Positions 26,858 to 36,446 of a stretch of DNA of 64,000 nt are shown here, piece by piece. The position numbers were made by a program, and so were the translations under genes. The stretch's first letter is position 1, and every line of letters starts with the position of its first letter. Source of the DNA: Epithemia pelagica (lineage: Eukaryota > Bacillariophyta > Bacillariophyceae > Surirellales > Surirellaceae); NCBI GenBank assembly GCA_946965045.2, contig OX337229.1, positions 3,100,001-3,164,000 of the forward strand. The letters run 5' to 3'. Under the pieces are notes generated by a model. It searched no databases, was not told where the DNA came from, and worked only from the letters and a program-made list of their open reading frames with translations.

Positions 26858-27769
26858 ATGACGGTGGTGTCTTCCTTCACATTGTGTCCGCCATCATCCG
26901 ACAAATCCTTGCCGCATCATGTGATGGACATGAGTGGTGCATCACGGCTCCGCACCTGTCCTCCCAGCAAAAAGCGCAAAGAGATGACTTCATCGCCCAT
27001 GATGCAGGGTCCAACGTTCCATGTCATGGGCAGTGGGTACGGCATGCCAAGCTCTTACCAGGCGACGCCTTTCCACCCCCTGCCTCATCAACGACAAATG
27101 ATTTCGCCACTAAAGGTGGAAGAGTTTCAGAGACTGGACGGCAGAGCTCCATTACAGCCACAGCACCATCATTCTACCATCGACCCGAGCAATAACTGTG
27201 GCTGGTCTCGCCTGGCAGCGGATCCTCCAGTGTCGGAAATTCACATTCCCGCTGGTGGAACGGCCCAGGAACATGCTGCTGATGATCATGGAGATGACGA
27301 CATTAGCTGGATTCATGGCGAAAGTGGACCAGACAATGACTACGACGAACATTCCTTTGAACGCCTCGAATCCTGGAAGTCCATGTATTTTGTGGCCCAG
27401 AGAGACCTTCATGTGGCTCGAGCGGAATCGCAGGCCATTGTTGAAGAGAACAAGAGACTAAAGCGCCACCTCTTTGAGCTGCAACGGCGACTATACGAAA
27501 GCCAGCGGAAGCGCCAGCGACTTGCGAACGATATGTGGAAAGTTCCAGGTGCTCCGTCTCAGCCCGGTTTTGGACGTGACGATAGACTCACAAGTGATGC
27601 TACGAGAACTTTGAATCAAAAAGAACATTTGGAGAGAAGAAGTGCTCACAAGACACGGGTAGAACCTCAGCGACGTGTTCCCCGTGCAATTTCATCGGAG
27701 GAGTCCTCGTCATGTTGGGGAGACCTTTCAAAATCACCCAAATCGCAACATTTGTTGCCTGTCAAATAG
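26858..27769 (+). CDS. Hypothetical coiled-coil protein
   Basis: 303 residues; family not recognised. The first two-thirds are low complexity, rich in Pro/His/Met/Gln (QPQHHHSTIDP), with a basic PPSKKRKEM that could be a nuclear localisation signal. A heptad-like coiled coil follows (about residues 175-230: WKSMYFVAQRDLHVARAES, EENKRLKRHLFELQRRLYES), then a basic QRKRQRLAND. The basic helix and coil arrangement vaguely recalls transcription regulators, but no bZIP basic signature is present. The ATG at 26858 is preferred to a GTG two codons upstream. Confidence 0.6.
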   Translation: MTVVSSFTLCPPSSDKSLPHHVMDMSGASRLRTCPPSKKRKEMTSSPMMQGPTFHVMGSGYGMPSSYQATPFHPLPHQRQMISPLKVEEFQRLDGRAPLQPQHHHSTIDPSNNCGWSRLAADPPVSEIHIPAGGTAQEHAADDHGDDDISWIHGESGPDNDYDEHSFERLESWKSMYFVAQRDLHVARAESQAIVEENKRLKRHLFELQRRLYESQRKRQRLANDMWKVPGAPSQPGFGRDDRLTSDATRTLNQKEHLERRSAHKTRVEPQRRVPRAISSEESSSCWGDLSKSPKSQHLLPVK

Positions 27770-28010
27770 GGTAATCATTGTAACTATATACAAGCCGCTT
27801 TTGTGAATGCTATACAGTTGGCAAACGGGAAAAACGAACTTATGAGTCGTCGGGATAAGACATAATATAAAATGCTTTCTGACTTGCAACAACCATCTCC
27901 TATCTATGTTTTGTCTTGAAAATGTTAATCTTTAAGAGGAAATAATCCATGTATGAAAAGCAAAAGATACTATCTTGTTCAGTCGTGTCCTATCAACGTT
28001 GCAACGATTT

Positions 28011-29027
28011 TCAAACTTCGTATAATCCGAAACTTTTTTCAGTGATATCATTTATGTTGTCGGGACTGACAACGGAGATGGCAATCTCGGTACTCCCAAG
28101 GCATGATTCTTCATCGTCCAACAGTTTTGTGACACAGAGTGAAGATATTTGGTGGTCGTCCTCGTACAACAGTTCGTTGAGGGAGTCGAGGACAAATTTG
28201 GCCAGGTTATCTACGTCGGTTCGGGTGGGGGTGCATACAGAGGGCGCCGACGCTTTTAGTGCACGGCCTCTTGTGCTGGCCACAAAATGGCTCAAAGGTC
28301 GCTTTGTTCGAAATAGTAGTGTCATGGCCAGTGATTCCTCCTTTGCTAGAGAACTATTGGCTCGTGAGAAAAGTGGCCGAGGATTGGTGGGAAGGTCGGA
28401 GGTTAAGGTCTTGAGGTTTGTTACTGTTTGATTGTTGGAGTGAAAGATGAGATTTTCTACAATCTTTCGAAAACAGTCTTGGGCGTTCGCAGACGGATTG
28501 TAAATAAAGCCGCGGTTTGTTCGATGGCGACGAAGTGGCAAGGGATTGCCTCGGACTTTGAATCGCACTTTCTGGCAACACAGCAGAGCGTCACCTGTCG
28601 CAGGAACTTTATAATCCATTGACACTTGATCCGACGGATCACTCCAAAAAGGAGGATCCTTCTCCTTCGTTTTCTTGGTCTTTTTCTTCTTCGTAGCTCT
28701 TGTTTTCTTGGGATTAGATCCTTTCTTCGTAGTGCTGGCGATGCTATCTTTCTTGCTTGGCTCAGCGGCGTTGCCGGCGTCGGTAATGTCTTCTGAGCGG
28801 GATCTCGCAACGGTTCGCACCCCACGAAGTTTCGATACCGCGATGAGCCCGTGCGACGCCGCATTCGGTGCCTTGATTCGACGCCGATTGGAATATTTCA
28901 GCGGTATTTGATTCCGTTGAAACGAAGCCGTCCAGGCCTCCACCGTAGCTACCAAGAGAACCGCCACGAGCAGCACTTGCTGCAGCCGAGCTGTTCGGTC
29001 ATGGAGTTCTCCAGTTCTCCCTTCCAT
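28011..29027 (-). CDS. RusA-type Holliday junction resolvase-like protein, predicted plastid
   Basis: 338 residues. The C-terminal half has the RusA fold signature: VRFKVRGNPLPLRRHRT (G-x-P-x-x-x-x-R) and YNPSANAQDCFRKIV, then RTDVDNLAKFVLDSLNELLY with YEDDHQI. Asp271, Asp273 and Asp290/291 match the spacing of the catalytic D70, D72 and D91 of E. coli RusA (20 against 21 residues). RusA cuts four-way DNA junctions symmetrically. An N-terminal hydrophobic stretch VLLVAVLLVATVEA followed by W-T-A-S-F suggests a signal peptide and a transit peptide with an aromatic residue, hence a complex plastid. A Lys-rich linker (KKTRATKKKKTKKTKEK) precedes the domain. About 60 residues between the two motifs are an insertion. 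A mitochondrial or ER location is not excluded. Confidence 0.8.
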   Translation of the reverse strand: MEGRTGELHDRTARLQQVLLVAVLLVATVEAWTASFQRNQIPLKYSNRRRIKAPNAASHGLIAVSKLRGVRTVARSRSEDITDAGNAAEPSKKDSIASTTKKGSNPKKTRATKKKKTKKTKEKDPPFWSDPSDQVSMDYKVPATGDALLCCQKVRFKVRGNPLPLRRHRTNRGFIYNPSANAQDCFRKIVENLIFHSNNQTVTNLKTLTSDLPTNPRPLFSRANSSLAKEESLAMTLLFRTKRPLSHFVASTRGRALKASAPSVCTPTRTDVDNLAKFVLDSLNELLYEDDHQISSLCVTKLLDDEESCLGSTEIAISVVSPDNINDITEKSFGLYEV

Positions 29028-31033
29028 CCTGTGCTCGTGACCAAAGGCGAACGCCTTTTAACTAGGGGACTACAGAATGCTTGTTACTTCCTTTCTTGTG
29101 TTCTCGCTGTCCCGTGGTGCAAGTCTCAACTGCACAAATAAAGAAATGTGCAGGTCTTGTTTTGTGAGATCGATTGCAGATTGAATTCTTGGTGTCTTGG
29201 CGCACGACTAACGGCTCTTTCCGATCTTTATGTGACATCCGAGTGCGTGACTGCTACCTTATTGCGAATTACAATGGCTTTGCCTGGCCTGCTCGTCGAC
29301 TTTGTATAAAGGCGCGCATCGGCACTGAAGAGCATGCGGATGGCTGGCGATTTGGGGGAAGAAGATCCTTACGCATTTCCATCTGCACCATACCGTGCTC
29401 GCAGATACAGTAGCGTACCGACAGAAACAGGCAATAGGCAATGCACTCTTGCCTTCGCACAAGCCTGAAAGCGACAAGAATGGAAGAACACTTGTGTTGA
29501 TTCAAATGATTCGAAAAAGGCGGCACCCATGCAATCAGAGCTGGTCGTGTCTGCTTGTCCGTTGATTTTTCTTGTGTATCCACAACGCACTAGCAACTAG
29601 CAGGTAGGAGGGAGAAAGAGAAACCAGAGGACTGGTAGTCTTATGTGGAACATGGATTCCTGTATCGCATTGAGGTTGAAGCAGTCGCGTCCGTTTAGGT
29701 CCTTCTTGGGATTTCTCTTCATTTGACTTGACGGGGATGTCCGTTCGGCTATCCAAATACACAAACGAGTGCTCCGAATCAAAATTTGATACGACTCGTG
29801 TCATGCGGTTGGTAGAAACACGCCAATGACCTTCAGAAGAATCAACAACTGGACAGGAGAAAGCGACAAACTCGTAGACAACCACGATGCCCCCGACGTC
29901 AATGATCGTCAAATTCTGAATTGTCCTTCTTCAAAGTGTTTCATGCTATTTCTTCATATGTTTGGATCCTAGTGTCATGTATCTCCCCTTTGAAGTATCC
30001 ACGATGTTTTCGCTGGAGATTTCGCAATAGCTATCAATACCAATCACAGTGAGATAACGAATCTATATACCTATGTCCAACACTAGTTCTTCAGAAAGAA
30101 ACTTTACGATCGCGTAATGAGCTAGCTAATGCTTCAGATAAAACACTTTTTCCGAAAGATCAAACACTTCGACCAGACGATTTCGACGATTTCGACAGTC
30201 GACACCCTAAAATTACCGTCTGCGGAAGGTTACCAGAGAACCACGCGCTCATGAAGAGGTGATTGGCAACTACCTAATAGTGTAAGTTTGACTTCGTGAC
30301 CATCTTGTTGCTAACGATTTCAACGGAAGAAACAACGGATCTCTAGGCTTCGCGCAAAACACGTGTGGTGTTCTCTACCGGATCTCAACGGATCTGACAA
30401 CGGATCGAAACGGATCTGAACCGGTTTCAACGAGCCGATTGGTTCTTTGCTTTGACCTATGTTATGATTTATGTCGCGTGGGAGTCCATGTAACCAACGT
30501 TTCTTTGCACGAAGTCTATGATTATGATGGGTGTGTTCGGCTGAAGGCTCTGCCAAAAATGTGGGCCTTGGACAAAATAGTACTGCTCCCCCGGCTTTCG
30601 GACTGAGCCACGGACGACGCACGGATGTCAGCCACGACCACGACTACTTTCACAACATCTTCCGGTCGCATTCCAGACGCTCAAAAATGGAAATATTCCT
30701 CTTACCTAGGAGTACGTAGGAGTACCTTACTTCCCTCACTAGGTAGTTGCGATAAGAAATTCTATCGGTAGGAGTAGATAGGTTCCGGAGTCCGGAGGCC
30801 AAAATGATCCACACCGACGACATCCTACGGGGCCACCAATGATATATGCTTTACCAAAAAAGAGAGGAAACAGCAGCCGCAGAATCAACAGTCTTGCAGC
30901 ATCACGATATCATGACGCGATATCGATCTCGAGGATCTCATTGAGATATGGAAGTATAAGTACTTAACTTTCTCTTGCACTCCGATATCTGCACTTCGCG
31001 ATACGATGATGCAGCCTTGTCTGATTGTAGACG
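29028..31033. other. Intergenic region, 2.0 kb
   Basis: No gene I can support. A minus-strand frame at 29535-29912 is protein-like but has no ATG until late. Notable sequence: five CGGATC units at 30336-30416, and CTAGG/TAGGAGTA motifs at 30700-30780 (see findings). Confidence 0.35.
30336..30416. repeat. Cluster of five CGGATC units
   Basis: CGGATC occurs at 30336, 30379, 30389, 30401 and 30411; the last four are spaced 10-12 bp, about one helical turn. Confidence 0.6.
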
Positions 31034-34000
31034 TCAGTGAACAACCCGCGTTTTGCTTTGTTGATAAAACAACTGTGCAATTTGCTCCGTTGTTGTCGCT
31101 TGGTCAGGCTTCTTATCTGGTCGCCGTCGTTTGAATCGTGGAAACCGGAGAGCCACACCTCGCCCCTCTCTATCCATTATCAAACCAGCAGCAGCGGTGT
31201 GAGTGCGGCTAATTGTGAGGTCAGCAAATGAGACTTCAAAAACCTCCATTGGTCTGAACCATATTGGTGGGTTCTCATTTGTCACAAGTACGGTCGATGG
31301 TGGACGACTTGGAAAGCAATTGACCCATTTTGTCCCATCTTCATCTGAGTTGATAGTTCTATCATCACTTGAAGGTACTCCCTGTCCTTCTTCGTTTGTG
31401 TCACTGCCATCACTATTTGAATCGCGCCAATCGCCATCCATATGGTTGACGTCGCCGTATGGAATTCCGTCAAGATAAAACTTTTTCATAGATTCATACA
31501 TGCTGTCGCTGAAACTCATGCATCGAGATATGGAGCGAAAAACTCCGTCGTCTTCGTCATACACAGCCAATAAAACGGGACTAAGATAACCTGCTTTTGC
31601 TTTGCGTCCATTGCCATACCATGCACCGATTGGAACCACATCAATGGTGTCTGAAAACGAACCACCAACATAGTCACGTTTTACCTTGAGCCACTCGTGG
31701 CTTCGAGTACCGGATTCATAAAACCCTGACGAGACACGCTTAGAATCAACGACCACAGGACTTTCAGGGGAACCGTCGTCTACCTTGTACTCGCCAGTTA
31801 TTTTCACCATGAGGCCTTCTGCTCCACCGTCAATCGCTTTCGACAAAGCATCTGTGACGAGACCTTCCTCAAATATCGAAGCGGCTGAAGGAAGGGGAGG
31901 AATCAGAGTGGCCTCAGCGAATGCGAAACCAGCTGTCTCAACGAAGTAGTCGCGCAGCATTTCCCGTCGTTTCCAAAGTGGCGTGGTAAGCAAGGAGCGC
32001 CCATTGATGTATAGTAGGTCAAAGCAATAAACACGTACTTTGCGTCTACTGTTGACTACATTCGAAGTACCCCGTCTCAACTCCTGAAAGGGCAGAAGAC
32101 GAACTTGAGGTATGGACCCTTGCTTTTCTGATGGTTTTGATACAGTCTCAACTGCCACTATTTCAGCATCACATATGAACGAATCCACTTGATCACCTTT
32201 ACCTGCAGCCGCATCTAGAAAGAATGAAGACACATCAGGATATTGGTCGGATTGGTCCAGTAAATGTCTGCTAAAAAGCTTGACGACTCCTCCGTCAGAA
32301 TCAACGCTAATACCATGCGCTTGACACCGAACACCATCATATTTCCATTCTGCAATTGCCGCTGACCCCTTACTATTGCGAATGAAATTTTCCACCTGTT
32401 CCAAAGAGTGGGCCGGGTTCGCAAGCATCGGTTCAACTGGATATCCCAAATCCAGAGAGCAAGCCTCTTCGGCACGTTCAATACCTCCTTGAAGAAGGGC
32501 AAAACAAATTTTGTCAAGGCGAGGGCAAACATTATAAACTTTCTGCAATCGATCTGCTAACTGCCTTGCATCCTTCGTTGAAGAGGATTCATCCTTCTTT
32601 TGTTTATCTGAACTTGTCGTTGTGTGGCTTTCCCCTGCTGTGCCTGTGCTGTCTGTGATTGTCGTTGCCAAAGCCGCCAAAACTGTCTTTAATGTTGCAC
32701 CCAATCTCATGTTTCCCAGAACCGTTCGAACAAGAAATCTAATGGCCTCCTTATCTCGTTGAGCTGTACGAAACATCTTGACCAAGAGATCTTGACGCAT
32801 GGAAACACTTCCCCTTCCCGCTTGGACTGTAGCAATGGCCTGCAAGCACTCATGAACAGATTGGATCGAAAACGAGGTTTCAGGACTCATATCGCCACAA
32901 TTCTGTTTTTTCGGTTTGTTTGTCGATTCTGCTGAAACGAAAAACGATTTGACCGTTTTCGTCTTGTTGAGTGCATCTGCAGCCACATCGCCAAGATCAC
33001 CCAAACGCCGATATGACTCTCGCATTTGAGTAGGCGAGAGACCAAGTACAACACGCAAGGCCTTTGAGACAGCCGAGCCACTTACTTGCAAGGAAACATT
33101 GACGATTCCTGAACCAAGTTTGCTTGGGGAGACCGCCTTCTCAGATTTCGATTTTGTCATGATTGTCAGCTTGCCCAAAATGAGATCTAGAGTCATGTGT
33201 AGGAGACGTGCCTGTACAGCGAGTTGAGGTTGACCATCACCCCTAGAATTGATTTTATTCCAGCCCATACTTTCCAATGCTTCATGGAACAAAGCTTGCA
33301 AAGCCTCGAGTTTGAGCGTCCGTTTGGTTGTCCCTGCCACTCTTCCCAAATGTTTGACAACCATAGAGTACAAGATATCTCTGTGTGGAGAAACCTCAGA
33401 GTCAAGGGGTCTACTCATGAGGGCACTTGAATTAGACCGAGGGTTTGTGTCGGTAACTTTGGGAGCCAAAATTGTGGCGGCGAGCGCAGCTTTCGAAGGG
33501 TTCTTTGACACACTATCGGCTGATGCCATCCCATGACCTCTAGCAGCTAAATTTCCCTCGCCGCATAGCACGATGTTTTGAGGATAAATTTGATTCGTTG
33601 GTCCAATGTCAGACACACTGGTATTGGTAGCACCGAGAGGGTGATTCCCTTCAGGGCTCGGCTTGGCTTGTGGTCGATTCTCTGTCGCAAGTGTGGGAGC
33701 AACGGACAGCGGAGAGGACTTGGCCATGAAAAAATCGAGAGTAGACTGCAACCGACGGCGCTTCGGGCGATTAGGCAGAGATTTCACGGAAGAAGATGAA
33801 GTGCCATTTGAATTGGCTTTTGGTGATTTTATTTCCTGGACGTGCTCAATTGTTCCTGAAGATTCGAGAGACTCTACCCGCGCGACTGATTGTCCCCCAA
33901 CATAAGGAGAAGACAAGACTTGGAGACGAGGATGCATAAGCGTAGCATTATTCTGAGAGTTGTCGCTCTTTGTCTTGATGCTTGAGGATGGGCATGTTTC

Positions 34001-34201
34001 CGAAGTCGTTGTGTTCGATGTTACGAAGAAAAAATGAAGCTCGACTGCTTGCTCAATGGATCCATTACCAACTGCTTCCAAGAGCTCCCTGGCTCGCTCT
34101 GTGGAAATATCTCCATCGAGGATTTCAACAAGGCGATCAATAAGATCCTCTGTAACTTGGTCGGTGCCGACTCCAGAATCATCTTTCGGTGCTGTGTTCA
34201 T
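31034..34201 (-). CDS. LIG1: ATP-dependent DNA ligase I with N-terminal UBA-like domain
   Basis: It seals nicks in duplex DNA (Okazaki fragments, excision repair) through an enzyme-AMP intermediate. The 1,055-residue protein has: a UBA-like domain (about 19-58, LIDRLVEILDGDISTERARE, then AVELHFF); disordered sequence with a PIP-box-like QSTLDFF (152-158) after RPKRRR; the helical DNA-binding domain; and the nucleotidyltransferase core. Motif I is EWKYDGVRC, with Lys620 as the adenylated residue; motif III ICDAEIVAVE; IIIa VYCFDLLYING; IV EGLMVKI; V WLKVKRDY. The OB-fold domain follows. The frame is open upstream only from a TTG; the ATG at 34201 is used. The PIP box suggests replication (ligase I) rather than ligase IV. 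The gene is head to head with VPS37. Confidence 0.93.
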   Translation of the reverse strand: MNTAPKDDSGVGTDQVTEDLIDRLVEILDGDISTERARELLEAVGNGSIEQAVELHFFFVTSNTTTSETCPSSSIKTKSDNSQNNATLMHPRLQVLSSPYVGGQSVARVESLESSGTIEHVQEIKSPKANSNGTSSSSVKSLPNRPKRRRLQSTLDFFMAKSSPLSVAPTLATENRPQAKPSPEGNHPLGATNTSVSDIGPTNQIYPQNIVLCGEGNLAARGHGMASADSVSKNPSKAALAATILAPKVTDTNPRSNSSALMSRPLDSEVSPHRDILYSMVVKHLGRVAGTTKRTLKLEALQALFHEALESMGWNKINSRGDGQPQLAVQARLLHMTLDLILGKLTIMTKSKSEKAVSPSKLGSGIVNVSLQVSGSAVSKALRVVLGLSPTQMRESYRRLGDLGDVAADALNKTKTVKSFFVSAESTNKPKKQNCGDMSPETSFSIQSVHECLQAIATVQAGRGSVSMRQDLLVKMFRTAQRDKEAIRFLVRTVLGNMRLGATLKTVLAALATTITDSTGTAGESHTTTSSDKQKKDESSSTKDARQLADRLQKVYNVCPRLDKICFALLQGGIERAEEACSLDLGYPVEPMLANPAHSLEQVENFIRNSKGSAAIAEWKYDGVRCQAHGISVDSDGGVVKLFSRHLLDQSDQYPDVSSFFLDAAAGKGDQVDSFICDAEIVAVETVSKPSEKQGSIPQVRLLPFQELRRGTSNVVNSRRKVRVYCFDLLYINGRSLLTTPLWKRREMLRDYFVETAGFAFAEATLIPPLPSAASIFEEGLVTDALSKAIDGGAEGLMVKITGEYKVDDGSPESPVVVDSKRVSSGFYESGTRSHEWLKVKRDYVGGSFSDTIDVVPIGAWYGNGRKAKAGYLSPVLLAVYDEDDGVFRSISRCMSFSDSMYESMKKFYLDGIPYGDVNHMDGDWRDSNSDGSDTNEEGQGVPSSDDRTINSDEDGTKWVNCFPSRPPSTVLVTNENPPIWFRPMEVFEVSFADLTISRTHTAAAGLIMDREGRGVALRFPRFKRRRPDKKPDQATTTEQIAQLFYQQSKTRVVH

Positions 34202-34695
34202 TATATATTGAGAATGGCAAATGGCGTTGCGCTTCGCGACTCTCGTGCGTTGATCACGCCCTAGCGGGGGTGCTGCTGCAATACAACCTAACGCCCCAAC
34301 CCCCAACGCATGTCGCTGAAATCTTCATCGCTGTAACTGCCTTTATGTCATAGTGAAATTGAGCTGAGCAATAGATGCAGCCGCTAAGGAGGCAATCGAT
34401 TCGTGAGAACGCCGTCCTCTGCCGGCCGGTCGCGTTGAGAAGTGCGAGAAGTCGCAGACAGCAAGCTCGCACGAACACGAACAGATAAACGAACAACACC
34501 ATATTCGAACGAGTACACCATACACTCGTACATTCACGAGCACAAAGGAGAAAGTTCTCTCTTCTCTCAGAACTGCGGGAGTAAATAGGAGGAAGTACAT
34601 CAAGCAAATCGCCTTGACGCAGTCTAATTTCAGAGACCACTCCGATATTGTAGTCGAGGGAAAGCTTCATTGTCTGAACAAACAGCTCAACTGCT
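34202..34695. promoter_or_regulatory. Putative bidirectional promoter region, LIG1 / VPS37
   Basis: 494 bp between divergent ATGs. A minus-strand frame (34254-34742) spans it and overlaps VPS37 exon 1 antisense; it starts at GTG and is not credited as a gene. No core-promoter element is recognised. Confidence 0.35.
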
Positions 34696-35917
34696 ATGTT
34701 GACGTGGTCCTCAAGTAGAACAAGGGGCGGTGCCGTTGGCACTTCTAGCTATCCTGGCAATCGAGTGGGCGGCAGCACGACTGCCACTGCAACTGCAACG
34801 ACAGTCCGGGGAAGCGTGCGAACTAGCAAAAGCAGTTACTCGAGAAGCCAGCACTTGGAATCATATCTCAATGATGACATTCTGGGAAGGTCTACAATGA
34901 AGGTTTCGCAAGGTATGTGTGAATCAGCCCTGAATGCTTTCCATGTCGACCGTTCTCACTCTGGTAGACCATACAGATGATACAACGTACGATACTGTAT
35001 TTTCTACGGTTTCACAGGATACACTGATACTGAGAGTTCATTTTCCTGCAACGGACCCTGGAGCAACAGTGATTCGTGCACCAGACATGCAGTTGAAGGG
35101 TGTAACTGCCACCCACCCTTGGTTGGATAGCATTGGACGTGTTACTGGTTTCGATCCAATCTCCTCGGAACGGTCGTTTCGAGAATCTCGAAAGTTGTTG
35201 GGAGAAGCGGTGAAGGAGGTTGTTCAGCAATTGCAGCTCAATCCGCCCACTGTCATCGAATTTACAGACTCACACTTGGCGGACCAGCAACCGAAAAAGA
35301 GAACTACTGAGAAAAGACAAAATCCACCACCTACAAACGATGACTCTCCGCCAAGCTATGACACAGTTTTGAACAACGCCAGCCCACCTCGTCAGTCTGT
35401 CAATCTTCCTAGCATTCCAGCACAGTTTCCAGATTTGGAAGGAATGGACCGAGATGCATTGGACGAATTGTTGAACAATGAGGTAGTATTTCTCGATTAT
35501 TGCAACAATTTACCTGTTACCTCTGAGCTCCAGCAGCTCGAAACGGAGAAGCGCGAGCAAGTGGACAAGCTTGCCGCAGAGAATTTGTCAAGGCAATCTG
35601 AAATGCAAGAATTACATGAGTCCACGAAGAGACTTCACGAGAAATTACAGACCACGGTAGAGGAGTTTCAAGCTCTCGAAAAGCAGCAAGATACACTTCA
35701 GGAGAAACCCGATCCTAGTACACTAATTCGAGAATTAAACAAAGCCAAAAAGAAGGCATTTGATGAATCAGAGAAACTCGCTGACGATTGGTTGGACAAG
35801 GGAGACAAATGTGAGGAAACTATGGATGAGTTTTGTCGAACCTTTCTCGAAATACGAAAAATCCATCATGTACGAGCTGCAAAAATACAAATTTTATCCC
35901 ATCAACCACAAAAGTAA
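34696..35917 (+). CDS. VPS37: ESCRT-I subunit VPS37 (Mod(r) domain), two exons
   Basis: Part of the ESCRT-I complex that sorts ubiquitinated membrane proteins into multivesicular bodies. I join exon 1 (34696-34912) to exon 2 (34968-35917) by removing a 55-bp GT-AG intron (GTATGT...GGTAG); this keeps frame and yields 388 residues. An alternative acceptor at 35017 breaks the frame. The N-terminal part (LRVHFPATDPG, THPWLDSIGRV) resembles the UEV-like region of VPS37A. A Pro-rich linker holds PPSY. The Mod(r) domain is DALDELLNNEVVFLDYC onward, with a long coiled coil and FCRTFLEIRKIHHVRAAKI at the end, which is the family C-terminal helix. Confidence 0.85.
34913..34967 (+). other. Intron of VPS37
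   Basis: 55 bp, GT-AG (donor GTATGTG, acceptor CTGGTAG), phase 1. Confidence 0.65.
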
Positions 35918-36446
35918 CAGCAAGATCACGGTAAATATCAATGATGCACATCTTGATGGTGGAAAGCTGTGCACTGTTGATTTTTGTAATTATTATGATC
36001 CCCTAGTCTACCAGTCTGTAGCACTAATATCACACTCGTTGTAGTCTACGATTTCCTTTATTATAACGTGACCATGAACTGCGAACAGGAACAACAACAA
36101 CCGCCCGCACAGTGGGTTCGGAGTTAAAATGAGATGGCCTGGTTTTGGTGAACGCCAAGGCAAAAGGCAGAGATTTGAGGGCTAACTCTACTAGCTCTAG
36201 GAAACTCTCATCGAGTGTGAAATTCCTCCTTGGCGTTCTTGAACTTTGGAAATAGTTCCTGGTGAACCGTCGTTTTGTGCCATTGTGGAAGTCCCATCTG
36301 AGGTACTCCTAGCTAGCTCCGTAGCTGAGTCGTTCTTTGAGGCCGTTACTGTACACGCTGTCACGCGCATTCCCGAACGCCACACATTGCGGGATTGGGG
36401 ATAACGGCAGACGCTTTTTGATTTTGTTGGATACAGCATCGGAACA
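35918..36446. other. Intergenic region between VPS37 and the nucleoporin gene
   Basis: 529 bp in a tandem (plus, plus) arrangement: the VPS37 3' UTR and the nucleoporin promoter. I see no other gene. Confidence 0.4.

Noticed and set aside
26293-27195. Plus-strand 300-codon frame
   Set aside because: It overlaps the coiled-coil gene out of frame and has a random-looking composition.
29535-29912. Minus-strand frame of 125 codons that looks fairly protein-like
   Set aside because: It begins with TTG, has no motif, and I could not find convincing exons to join it to; an AATTCAG acceptor just upstream leaves a small chance that it is an exon.
34254-34742. Minus-strand frame of 162 codons between LIG1 and VPS37
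   Set aside because: It starts with GTG, is antisense to VPS37 exon 1 and fills a divergent promoter; its second half is hydrophobic and Cys-rich without family features.
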